From Ianthella basta (lineage: Eukaryota; Porifera; Demospongiae; Verongiida; Ianthellidae), in assembly GCA_964019415.1 (NCBI GenBank), contig OZ025876.1, forward strand, positions 2,236,502 through 2,300,501: 64,000 nucleotides of DNA, given 5' to 3'. Below the pieces are notes generated by a model, which saw only the letters and a list, made by a program, of their open reading frames with translations, had not been told where the DNA came from and did not search any database. A program made the position numbers and the translations under genes. Of this stretch, positions 1 to 17,596 are shown one piece after another (within the stretch, counting starts at the first letter, position 1; every line of letters starts with the position of its first letter).

Positions 1-29
1 CTGTGCAGTAAGGAAAAGCTCCATGAAGA

Positions 30-1319
30 TCAATCCAGTTTTGGCTCAACGCGCTCCACCCTGAAGAACAGGTTGTCATTCTTCAAGTATTGGCAGCTCT
101 TGTCCCTGCAATAGCCGAGTTTTTGGTGAGAAATGAAGTAGGAACATCCCCAAGATTTTCTTGCTTCCTCTCCATCTGTGACACGCCCACTAATGCACTC
201 AGGGACATTATCGTGAGGTGACCAAAGGTCCTTTGAGTGGTGCTGCCTATCCTCCAGCTGGTTCAGCAGACAAACTTTGATGGTGCCTTTGAAGGGCCAC
301 TTTAAATTGTCATCGTTGTCTCCTCGCATAAGTAAGACAAATAGCGACACATAAGTGCCTTTCCCGCCATTAGCATCCACTCTGAGACACATCTTGTACC
401 CACCAAAGTGAGAATACACAGGGTCACTAACCCACTGGTAATTGTTCTCCTTCTTTTCTTGAAATCCTTCCATCTTGATAACCCACTTTACGCAGGGGTA
501 GCATGTAGGGATGTTCTGAAGCCATGGTCGTAAGGTTAAGAGGAGGTGGCTTGCTTGTGTGCTCTCCTCGTCACCCTTCTTTATCGCAATTAATAAATCT
601 TGGACAAGACGAGACAGGGAGATATAGTTGGACAACACAATGTCGAGGTGTTTGTCCTTGTCTTGCAAGTGCTGCTGTAGTTCTTTTCGCTTGACAATCT
701 GTTTGCACCCCGCAACAACGAATGAGCATGAAACAAATTCCTCTGGACACTCTTTAGAGAGGTGTTTGGACATACTTCTTCTGACCAGACCATCACTTCC
801 ACACCCACCAGGGCAGGGGAGGGGGAGCTCTTGACATATAGTGAAGTGCGCTGTGGTGATTTTGCAATATGTGTCTTCTAAACCACAGAATGGACAAGTG
901 TACTCTCTGTATAAGCAGTCATTGTTCATGTGAGCTAGAAGCTGTCCCCTCTCCATGTCTAGATTGCACCCGACATGCTTGCATTCCACAATAACACGTT
1001 CACAGTCTATTTCAATATGTTTCTCAACCTCTCCAAGTTTGCCTTGCCACTGGCAGCCTCTTTGTTTGTGTGGACACTTCACCTTCAAATTGCATACCCT
1101 TGCGTCCTTCAAATGATCAGGTTTTAGGGTGAAGTCTGAGTCATCAATGGGACACACATTGAGACCTTCCATACACTCATCGCAGAACAAGTGGCCACAA
1201 CTGGTCTGCACTGGGTCAGAGACAAGCTGCAAGCAAACAGGGCACTTTAGTTCATCCAGGGACTGTTTCTCAATGCCCACAAACTCGTACTGTACTCCTC
1301 TGTAGCTGTGGGTAGCCAT
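30..1319 (-). CDS. TRAF-like RING/zinc-finger/MATH protein
   Basis: A single uninterrupted 429-codon frame encodes a complete TRAF architecture. The N-terminal RING has metal ligands C26, C29, C41, H43, C46, C49, C56 and D59, which is the TRAF-style RING ending CPID. Cys/His-rich TRAF-type zinc fingers follow at about residues 80-220, then a short leucine-rich linker. A C-terminal MATH (TRAF-C) domain covers about residues 280-427 and includes GGYKMCLRV, ARKSWG and LKNDNLFFRV. Family knowledge: such proteins are cytoplasmic receptor-signalling adaptors and E3 ubiquitin ligases, and the MATH domain binds receptor tails or self-trimerises. There is no intron, unlike its neighbours, which suggests an origin by retroposition or intron loss. 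It lies on the same strand as, and downstream of, the last visible exon of the PUS7-like gene. The start is the first in-frame ATG, just before the RING. No vertebrate orthologue can be assigned. Confidence 0.92.
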   Translation of the reverse strand: MATHSYRGVQYEFVGIEKQSLDELKCPVCLQLVSDPVQTSCGHLFCDECMEGLNVCPIDDSDFTLKPDHLKDARVCNLKVKCPHKQRGCQWQGKLGEVEKHIEIDCERVIVECKHVGCNLDMERGQLLAHMNNDCLYREYTCPFCGLEDTYCKITTAHFTICQELPLPCPGGCGSDGLVRRSMSKHLSKECPEEFVSCSFVVAGCKQIVKRKELQQHLQDKDKHLDIVLSNYISLSRLVQDLLIAIKKGDEESTQASHLLLTLRPWLQNIPTCYPCVKWVIKMEGFQEKKENNYQWVSDPVYSHFGGYKMCLRVDANGGKGTYVSLFVLLMRGDNDDNLKWPFKGTIKVCLLNQLEDRQHHSKDLWSPHDNVPECISGRVTDGEEARKSWGCSYFISHQKLGYCRDKSCQYLKNDNLFFRVERVEPKLD

Positions 1320-1529
1320 TAGGGGCGTTTACTATAACTGCAGTCAGCTTACACAAGGTCACATGACAGCATCCTTGGGGAGCATGACCTTAAAAGGCAG
1401 TTTGATAACTATGTAAATTCATTTGCATAGCTAAAGTTGCTAAGGATACATAGATCGTGAATATCATTGAGCTTATCACGAGTATCTCAGGCTATGGATA
1501 TGTACAGGGGTCTTAAATATCATAATTTT

Positions 1530-1727
1530 ATACGCTTTAACTTTCATGGGGTTGAACTTTCGTGGTTCGCGAGCTTTCATGGGTTTCACGTTTTTACTTT
1601 CACAGTTTCAGAGTTTCAAGCAGAATAAATAAAGCCTTGTGCAAAGTTTGGCGGAGTGAAACTTTCGCGGATGGTTGCTAATCCACGAAAACCGCAAAAG
1701 TTTAACCCAACGAAAGTTAAAGCGTAT
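1530..1727. mobile_element. Short inverted-repeat element (MITE-like)
   Basis: The left end (TACGCTTTAACTTTC) recurs in reverse complement at the right end around 1711-1727. Imperfect matching continues inward for about 40 bp. The interior is made of degenerate copies of a CTTTCATGGG/CTTTCGTGG phrase. It has no coding capacity and no clear target duplication. Confidence 0.55.
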
Positions 1728-2188
1728 ATGGCAAGTACTACCCAATATTACTCGGATTTAAAATTTCAAAACCTAAGTCCACAAGGCAAGAGGCCAGGCA
1801 GAAATCACGCACATGCCCATAAGAGAGGACCGAAACATTCATGTCAGTGGCACCATAGATACTCGACCCTATCTATGGTGGCACTCTTTGAATGATCTTG
1901 CAAAGATAGCCATCGATTCCAATGGAGAAGAACATCATCGGTCATGTGTATGCAGCATGTGTTCAAATAACTATAATCCTTTGAAGTGGATAGTTGATAT
2001 GCAATTTTGTGGAGTTATGTACAACCACAACACAGTGATGCAGGTACTGCCCCTGATTTCCCTGTTGCTAGAGTGAAATGTCAGCTAACATCATAGTCTC
2101 GAGCCAGACCACTTCCAGTGTACTTTGTGTATGATGTCGTCAGTGCATTATGTAATATAAAATCACTTGAATTGGTCAGGGCTATGGC

Positions 2189-2776
2189 TAGTCTTGTCCC
2201 CAGCCCACTTCCGATTGCCATTTTATTGGCCCGAAAGGTGGTCTGGTGATTTTGGTCGACTTTCTTGGGCCCGGAAGTCGATACAATTGCATAACATCAG
2301 GAGCGGTTATATCAGCCTATGTGAATCTCTTGACGCAAAGTCAGTCGCGAAGCCCTTTCGATCGCCTGCGTGTGATCAAACATACAAGCTACAGCACCAG
2401 CTTCACACAGCCTGATGCCTCCCCAGCAACATAAGCTAGATACCTCCCTGGAGTCCTGCGCTAACATCTTGTGCACCTGCAAGCATCAATTTCAGACAGA
2501 ACAACACCAGTGCTGTGAGCCGAAATCGTAAGGGCAATACTTGTCGATCGAGGGGGATAGGATGCGGCAAAGACAGTGATTAAGGACACTTCCTTCCATC
2601 TTCGTATATAGACACACGGTCGTGGTTATGCAACAATTGGGCTATTCTACAATCTGATTGGCCAGCAGGAATTCCTGCTGGAATAGACTTCCGGGCCCAA
2701 GAAAGTCTACCAAAGACACCAGACCACCATTTGGGCCAATAAAATGGTGACCAGAAGTGGGCTGGGGACGAGACTA
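2189..2776. mobile_element. Non-autonomous Mutator-like element, TAGTC ends
   Basis: Long terminal inverted repeats of about 95 bp (left 2189-2285, right about 2680-2776, roughly 86% identical by eye) both begin TAGTC and contain CCCCAGCCCACTTC and CTTTCTTGGGCCCGGAAGTC. The flanks GGCTATGGC and GGCTGTGGG match at 7 of 9 positions, consistent with an aged 9-bp target duplication. There is no transposase frame inside. The style matches the element at 4021-4769. Fragments with similar ends occur in TGR intron 8 near 12605-12715. Confidence 0.65.
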
Positions 2777-3046
2777 GGCTGTGGGAAACTACTAGCACCT
2801 AGGCTCAGGTCCAATTCGTGCACCATAATCAAACAAATTGTGGCATACATATGAAATGGCAACCGCAAGATAGCTGAAAGTGGTGGTTGACTGTGTGGCA
2901 ATGATTGCAGCATAGCCTAGATGTCTTTCAGAAAGGCTTGCAAGCTAACCCAGCCCGAGCTTGTCATGGCCAAACCCCAAACAGCAACTTTACCATGCTG
3001 GAAAGAACTGGTGAACACATTCACTAACAATGTAGGTAGTACTGAC

Positions 3047-6000
3047 CTGTAGGCAGTGACTAACTGCGATGTTATTGCCCTCTTGTCTTTTGTACCAGCG
3101 TAGTGAAGCATGTTAGTGCCAGTCCTGCATAAGTGGAACAATTCTATGTAAACTACACACAGGACTTGTTATAAGACACTTCAAGCAAGCTGCAATTAAA
3201 TGGGCACATTTGCATTTGAATAAAAATGGGAGATAGAGATACTGCAAATACCAGACATGGCTCCCGCTAGCGAGACTCACCTCAGCAGTCTTGCCAGCAT
3301 GCTAACAGCCTCCATTGTGTCTCGGTTTTCTTTGTACAAAACAAACTGGCAGTATTCTCTGCCCTTGGGCCATTTAGTTGAGCTTGAACGCTTGTCTGCA
3401 AAGATACATGAGTGTACGTATATATTGGTACATAGGACAGGTGCATACACACAAACACGGCCACTGCCAACCATTAATTAAGGGATTCAAATTTCTTTGG
3501 GATGGGTCTTTTAATTTACCATGCAAAACATCTACCGTATGCATAAAAGTCTTGTGGGGTCACATATATTTTGCGGGTACCCCTTGTTTGAGGATATTTC
3601 TAACAATAGAATGGAGATATTCATGTTTTATTTCCTCAAACTTAAAATAACTCATAAAATAAAGTGCCGTGGAATTCTGTACTCATACAGTGTGTAGCTC
3701 TATGGTCTAGGGGATAGGATTAAACAATGGGAACAGCACCACATAACAGAACACACTACATACATGGCCCGAGGCGATGCAAACCAACAGCTTGCCATGT
3801 CCTGGACATTACTACTACACAAGACATTGTCTGTATTCATACTCCAAGGTAATGCATGTAAGGATAGCATCGACTTGATCCAGCTGCTGCGGTGGATTCT
3901 GTCTATACTTATATAGGAGTCACTGCACCAAGCAGTAAGTCCTAATGTATCCTGCCTCATGTGGGACCTGCAGCTGTACACATTAACATTTTCTACAGGC
4001 CAAGAATTCCACAGGTAGCATAGTCTGGCCCGCTAGACCATCCTGTAAGCGCCCGGTAGGCATGGAAGGGAAGGGACAGTCTAGCGGCAGTATAGATTAG
4101 ATTACACCTTATCGACCAATCAGATCCGTTTCCCCAGAATCCCGGGTAATAGTATTCATTGACGATTGAAGAAGACCGGGCAATGTGCAATGAGTTCAGA
4201 GGCGGATCGTTGCTGCTGTCTTTCTGTTGGCTCCATAGAACAACAGTACTACTTGGTTAAGTGAGGCACGCTAACAGCAGCTGGTGAGGCTCTCTCTCAG
4301 CTCGCAGCATTTAACTGCAGCGCCGAAGTCAGAGACAATGGAGCTCTGTGCCTCTGCAAGGCTTGTTACAATGCGGTAATGCGGCTAAAGAGTACACTAC
4401 CAACACAGAAGGTAGTGCCGAACATTCCTCCATAGTAGTCTCAGCAATGCGGCAAGCACTCTAATATGATGGACTTCCCATGTCCAGTGACTCGGCAGCA
4501 GGCTTACGAACGTATCCTTACAGCTGATAATGCTCTTCAAGGCTTCCTTCTGACATCTCGTTAGGACCAACATTGACTTGCGCAGTGCACTCAAAGCGAA
4601 TGATACAGCCTCTTCGAACGACTTCTCCATGATCAGCCGGTACTAGACTGGTGCAACGTAATAATTGGCACGATAATGCAAAGGTGTTATTTAATCTATA
4701 CTGCCGCTAGACCATACCTTCCCTTCCGCGCCTTCCGGGCGCTTACAGGACGGTCTAGCGGCCAGACTACAGGTAGCAAGATCCACTTTAATTTATGGCT
4801 ACTATATACAAGCAACAGAGGGTGTCTGTATGTACAGTATTTAGCGGCATCAGCGTCTGCAAACCTACAGACTGACCATCAGCAAACTTTGATCTTGTGA
4901 CTTTGATGGCTCTGCTGCCGTCCTCCAGCCAACAGGTGGAACTGGTCAGCTTGAGGGACAGCTGCTTGATGGCCATGTGGACTGCAGTACGTTCCTCCTT
5001 GTCATCACCAACCTGCAGGGTTTTGGCACACAGAGAAAAGACACAGTGGAGACTGCTGATCATTTGCACAGTGCATGCCTGTTTCCATGCGGCAGAAAAT
5101 GTCACTCACACCTTTATGAGATGGGAGGCCTTCCGATCGTCACTACTAGCAATCTCCCTCAGCCTCTCACAGTCTTCCTCGCTGAGGACACTGGGTTGTT
5201 TCTGGGTCACCTTGCCCTGCAAAGGAACACACGGTGGCATCGCATGGTGACAGGGCATGGTGGACAGCTTAGCCTTACGCTGAGAGCTAACAATGACTAC
5301 ATACCATCCCAATTTGAGAGAGCCACTTCTACTATGGCAGCTTCACAGATCACATGATTACGGAAATTCCCAGCACAATACAGGAACATTGCACTCATCT
5401 CTTTAGTAAACTGCAGGATAGAAGCAAGCTGGTCTACACTATCCACCAGTATCCACTACAGTGCTGTATTTAGAAATTTCTTCAAGGGGGGGGCAAGCCT
5501 AGCTGGATGCAAAATCTTCTAAGGCTGGATAAGTTTTCCAAGAGGGGGGGAAGTGAGAATATAGCACGAGGGGGGGGGGGGGCAAATGTCCCCCTTGTCC
5601 CCCCCCCCCCCCCCCAAATGTACCCCTGCACTATAGAGCAAACGTACATCTTTGTCATCTTCCTCGTCCAAAGGTATTGAGACATCATCCAGTGTCACCG
5701 TGCATCCATTCCGGTCAATCTCATGAACCATAAAGTCAGAATACCTGGAAATTGATGGAAGCATTGTGGAACTCAGTTTAATGACTGCAGTTATGTACAG
5801 TAAAGCAATGATACAAACACTCCATGTTTCAGGATGTGTCTTTCTCTTCAATCTCCCCCCCCCCCCCCCCCTCTCCATCTGCCGAAGTAGCTGGTGCACA
5901 AGAGATAAATTGAGTGAGAAATGGTGACTGGTCACTAAACTGTTTCAACCTGCCACCTGGTACAGCATAACTCAATCTGGGGTCCAGCATGGCAGTCCCA

Positions 6001-7180
6001 TTACATTACCAGAGCAACTTCACATTGCCATGTGTTACGTAAAATGCACACATATTTAGCTAGTGCAACATCAGAGCAACTATTCAGAGTAAAGTGTGGC
6101 AATGATGAAAGTGGTCCCAAAAAGTCAGTAGAAAAATTATTAAAGAGCTTTTATAGGTTACAGCACAAGGCCACCTGCTACTCCTAAAGGTTATTGCAGC
6201 CAGTTAGTTTTGTGTTTATGGCATTCAGAGCAGACAATATGCAACAAGACTGAAAATTGTACACTTGGCAGTCTATCAGCTGAGAAGGACTATGTGGCCA
6301 AAATACTCTGAATAATGTTGACCCCTTCTGCTAGGTATATAGGGGCATCCCATGATCCAGGAAAACATTCCCTTGTATTCCCTTGTGAGTAGAAGATAGC
6401 ATTATAATATCAAGATGGAGGTGAATTCATGACTCCATCCTATTTACTTATACAACATCAAAGACTTCATATTACTTAGCTAACCACAAGGGACGTGTAG
6501 GCACGAGCTGAAGCCACTCAAGTGGCGAGTCATATGACATTCTTGAGTAGACTGGCGTCTAGCACTCAGCATCACAAGGTGCCTGTACACATGCAAGTTA
6601 TTCCACTTCAGCACAGGAAGTGACATTTGTGCAAAAGGAAGGAAGGATGAAGTAATGGCATCTACAGTAGTTACCATGTAGGTAACCATGGCGTTGCATT
6701 CCCATCTCTCATTCATACAACTTTGCTCTTTGTGCAATGACAAAAATGGGGATCATTTCCCTATGTTGGTAGTGCATAACGGATATCTTTCTTCTGCCTT
6801 TCTTCTAGAGAAGAGATGTGCAGCATTAGATTGCTGGTAATATTTTAGATGTTTCTCCTGAACACCCTGAAGAGATGACCTCCCTTACACTGTACTTGGC
6901 CAGCATAGGAGAAAAGATGCCATGGCTCACGTGCAATATATTATGCAACAACTATGTATCTATGGTGAACTATCCATGATACATTGGATGAACGCATTGA
7001 AGAAGTACACCTCCTGACTCAGTACTACAGTAGATTTCAGGTTGAACACTATGCAATATACAGGTGTACATGTATAGAAAAATTGCACTAGTGAAATGTG
7101 AGCCTTCACATGTGTATGCTACACTGGCTACCTATCTTTGCACTGTACACATAGAGTAAGATGGGGGATAGTACAATGGT

Positions 7181-7279
<99 letters not shown>

Positions 7280-7545
7280 ATAAAGTTTAATATTATATAA
7301 ACACGGGGGTACCTTTGTTTCAGCACTGCAAAGAATCCATGGTGCTTTCCCACATATTCAGTGATACCAACGTCCTTTTCCAACAAGCAACCTCCCAAGC
7401 TGAAATCAGTTTGTCCTTTGTGCACCTTTAGAGATGTGGTTTCTTCGTTTGCAGCAATCTCCTTAGTATCGCCGTCGTCAGGATCTTCTGCTTGCTCGCA
7501 TTTCTGCTTTTTCGCCGGTGGCAGATTCAATTCTTCGGGATCCAT
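3047..7545 (-). CDS. PUS7: PUS7-like pseudouridine synthase, N-terminal exons only
   Basis: Exons in transcription order are 7313-7545, 5648-5744, 5112-5216, 4877-5012, 3281-3395 and 3047-3124. They join in frame at GT-AG introns to give about 254 residues. Diagnostic stretches match animal PUS7: [20 protein letters not shown], then [45 protein letters not shown] and finally [13 protein letters not shown]. The Asp of GTKDKRA is the catalytic nucleophile of TruD-family enzymes. The family makes pseudouridine in tRNA and mRNA and is about 600-660 residues long, so roughly 60% is missing after 3047. The exon 6 donor (AG|GTCAGT) is intact, so splicing onward is expected, yet the next 1.7 kb shows only repeats and then an intronless TRAF-like gene. 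Either the rest lies beyond position 1, with the TRAF gene nested in an intron, or the copy is truncated. The 3396-4876 intron carries a Mutator-like element. Confidence 0.85.
4021..4769. mobile_element. Non-autonomous Mutator-like element with perfect 9-bp target duplication
   Basis: The ends are TAGTCTGGCC...GGCCAGACTA with terminal inverted repeats of about 78 bp, containing GCTAGACC, CCTGTAAGCGCCCGG and GTCTAGCGGCAGTATAGATTA. The 9-bp sequence CAGGTAGCA occurs immediately before (4012-4020) and immediately after (4770-4778). A 9-bp duplication plus long inverted repeats is the hallmark of the Mutator superfamily. The interior has no transposase-length frame, so it is non-autonomous. It sits in an intron of the PUS7-like gene. 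Confidence 0.8.
5475..5630. repeat. G/C-homopolymer-rich repeat
   Basis: Runs of 7-14 G, then a run of about 18 C, are separated by short unique text. A related G-run block (CAAGGGGGGCAAA then long G runs) occurs at 52930-53055, and shorter runs occur at 5858-5872, 33588-33598 and 62230-62243. It looks like an interspersed repeat family with slippage-prone homopolymers. It is intronic to the PUS7-like gene. Confidence 0.5.
7182..7277. repeat. (CA)n microsatellite
   Basis: About 95 bp of almost perfect CA dinucleotides, immediately downstream of the first PUS7-like exon, within intron 1. It creates a spurious Cys-Val frame on the minus strand. Confidence 0.95.
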
Positions 7546-7739
7546 TTTGTGTTATGTCATGATCTGATCACGTGAACTAGTACTGATCTATGACGTAGAA
7601 TCACATGGCAAATGTGCTGACATCACTCTGAACTGCCCCCGTATAAATAGGCCTCAGACCAGCAGGCAAACTGAAGCGGTTCGGGGAGCAGGGTGGTCTT
7701 ACCTCTGACAGCAAGGTGCCTAGAATAGTCCCCGACAAC
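7546..7739. promoter_or_regulatory. Divergent promoter between PUS7-like gene and TGR
   Basis: Only 194 bp separate the two start codons. The stretch contains a palindromic E-box TCACGTGA (about 7568-7575), a CRE-like TGACGT (about 7590) and a good TATA box TATAAATA at 7642-7649. The TATA box faces the TGR gene and would place its transcription start near 7670. The same TCACGTGA core occurs just upstream of ankyrin genes A and B. Promoter function is inferred from position and motifs. Confidence 0.6.
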
Positions 7740-15093
<7,354 letters not shown>

Positions 15094-16300
15094 GCACCCA
15101 CTGACGTAGGACACCCCCTCGTACACACACAGTAATCAACAACCAAAGCACACTGCAGCACTGAAACAGACTGAAGGATGGACGTTCAACTGATACCATC
15201 TTCTAAGACAGGAATTGCCAATTAGAAGCACCTTCACACAGACTATCACACATCGTAAATAACTTTCACTGCACTGCACTTTACCAGTCTTCATCGCCAG
15301 CCTCCCACACTCTCAGGCAGCACTCAACACACACAGCAGATGCCAACCATGAAAGATGATGGCCAGTAGGACAGCAGTCACTCTCTGTGGAGATGTGACA
15401 TTGAACATTCACACTTATTAGTCGGAGCACATTGCACTGCACTTCTTTAATCAGCGGTGAAGACCCATTTTCTCTTGCAAAGGAGAACAGACAGAGTGGA
15501 GAAGAAGAGGAAGCAGCACAGCAGCAACCACACACACACACACACACAACAGCACACCATAGTGAGTGAACTTATAGGTAGTATGATTAATAAAGGTTGC
15601 TGCTTGCACTACAATATGGGTGGTGTGCATCCTCGTATGACTTGTGCATTTTCTAGAACTTTCTGCTATTGTTTTACTTTAATAGTCTGTATATAAAGTG
15701 TTTAAAGTCATAGACTCAATTTGGAGCATAGTTTGCTTTGGGATGTGAAGGTCTGAGTGGTTGTTTGTATGTACACACTCACTGCATTGATTCATTTCAC
15801 ATTGTGTTTGCTCTCTCTCCCCTTAGACATCCACACATCATACCACGGCAGCATTCCTGATCAGATTGGGTAGTCCTTCTATCCAGACCTTACCTTGACA
15901 TTAAGCAGAGAACTTTTTCAAGGTTATCTGCTTGGCCATAAACTTCAGTTTAACCCAAGTCTACAGTTAGCTTCACCCATCCCTCAGCTGTGTTTGTACG
16001 TACACAGGGTGTCAGTCAGTGGGTGCGAACACGTGCACACACTGGAGTGTTACTGCTCTGGTCCGAACCTTTTGCTTATGACGGCTCTTTCTTAAAGCAC
16101 TCTTGTGTTGGAGTGAGCCCGATGCTGGACCTGGTAGAATTCACTCTGTATGTGTGTAATAAGAGAAACTTTAGACTTTAGCTTAAACTTAACCTTGGAC
16201 TGTAATTTTGTTTAATTGCTCATTATGTTTGTAGTATATACAGCTTGTAGCAATGATTATCATTAAACTTGCTATTATACCATTCTACTTGTATGTAGTC
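15094..16300 (+). other. 3' untranslated region of TGR
   Basis: Follows the TAA at 15091-15093. It contains a short CA repeat (about 15529-15547), an AATAAA at 15589-15594, the SECIS element, and an ATTAAA at 16262-16267. If the SECIS is used, the distal ATTAAA must be the functional poly(A) signal. A CCCCTTAG at about 15819-15826 could be the 3' end of a UTR intron. Confidence 0.5.
16060..16131 (+). promoter_or_regulatory. SECIS element (type II) for Sec insertion in TGR
   Basis: The canonical core is visible. ATGA is at 16078-16081 and the matching GA at 16121-16122, forming the non-Watson-Crick quartet. Helix II starts with GGCTC (16083-16087) paired to GAGCC (16115-16119) and extends through U-A, C-G and wobble pairs. 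The unpaired AAA is at 16094-16096, 12 nt after ATGA. An apical mini-helix GCAC/GTGT (16097-16100/16105-16108) with loop TCTT makes it form II. A lower helix GGTCC (16060-16064)/GGACC (16127-16131) closes it. It lies 991 nt after the UGA at 15085, within the range known for 3'-UTR SECIS elements. Confidence 0.8.
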
Positions 16301-17596
16301 CTACGTACCTAGTGTAACTATGGCATATGTACATCTCAGTCTTGTACGCCAGACCTGGCCCCCTGTGGAAGGGTCTGGTAGTATTGATTGTGTAAGCAGA
16401 CTTGTGCCGTAAGAATGCAGTTATTGCATAATTGTGGTTAAGTCTTGTGCAATGTTGTCCATAGTGTGGTAGTGCAGCGAGTAAAGTATGGAGTGCCCAA
16501 ATTCACTTTGTTTTGCTTGTACGGCTCGAACTCATTCTTGCTCTGCTTTCAGAGTGTACCCTAGCGAAGTCATAGCACAACCAACCATATCCTTTGAGCG
16601 AGCTGACACTGTGTCTCTAAATTTTAGGCTGATGTCATATAGCAAATGGCGAATCTGATTGGCCAGGACAGCATCTTGTCCATACCAGACCGCAGGGGGA
16701 CTGGTGCACGCGACTACATACATCTACGGACTAAGGTGTTTCCCTACACTGCTATAAACTTATTCTGTGAAGCTAGAGTGTACATAATGCAATAATAATG
16801 TGTAATGTATTATGGTGCGTGCATGTAAACCAGTCAAGACAATACTATGGCTGCCCTAGAGTCAATCATTTGGGGCCTATATGGGCATAATTATTTAGAA
16901 TTTGGGAGGGCAGTGCACGTGTGAAGCAAGCTACGTAGATCTATGTAATAATTATAGAGATTTTGCATGGCAGAGCCCATGCACTCACACAGCTAGCTGA
17001 GATGTGTATGAACTATAGCTAATTGGATAACACATGTACTATAATCATAATAATTATTGTTGGTGCCCTATTTATAGCCATGACAGTGGTGCATGCAGTG
17101 CATGGCTGGCTGCAGCTGGCTGCGGTCACCTCAGCCAATTGGAAGGTGAATTAGAGCACCAATACAAAATCTATCTATCTATCTATATATATATGGCCAG
17201 CTATAATTGTATAGGACCAATCCTATAATAGAGACATCTAATATAATGGATGTGTTATTAACTTTAATTGGCCCATGCAGCTGCTTGGTATCTCCAGTTA
17301 CCATGCAGCCTATAGTTATATACTGCACACTATGTGCACAATGAATATACATGTGACAAATGTATTGTATGGACAGGTATAATTAATATACACATACAGT
17401 GAGTCATGTGCATGCATGCTGCATGAATGCAGGCATCATCATTCATTCACTATTAACATTTTGAAAAAATGCTTTCTGGAACGAGGCAAGGATTGAGGTA
17501 ATATGAAGTGCAGTATGTATCAAAGTTATCACTTTGCTACATAAATGCCACCACTGACTGGGCAGCCATTGCATATCGATACAGTAGGTAGGATGT
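16301..17596. other. AT-rich intergenic region
   Basis: Lies between the TGR 3' end and the stop codon of ankyrin gene A. A short (CTAT)n/(AT)n tract sits at about 17168-17193. No coding similarity is visible. It presumably contains the 3' UTR of gene A. Confidence 0.5.

Larger units (their letters stand above)
1320..3046. other. Repeat-rich spacer without recognisable exons
   Basis: This is the stretch between the TRAF-like start codon and the last visible PUS7-like exon. It holds a small inverted-repeat element (1530-1727), a short hairpin near 1853-1886, and a Mutator-like element (2189-2776). I translated both flanks on the minus strand looking for the rest of the PUS7 TruD domain and saw nothing similar. 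Confidence 0.6.

Noticed and set aside
1656..2434. Several short plus-strand frames upstream of the TRAF-like gene
   Set aside because: They fall within inverted-repeat elements and show no protein-like pattern.
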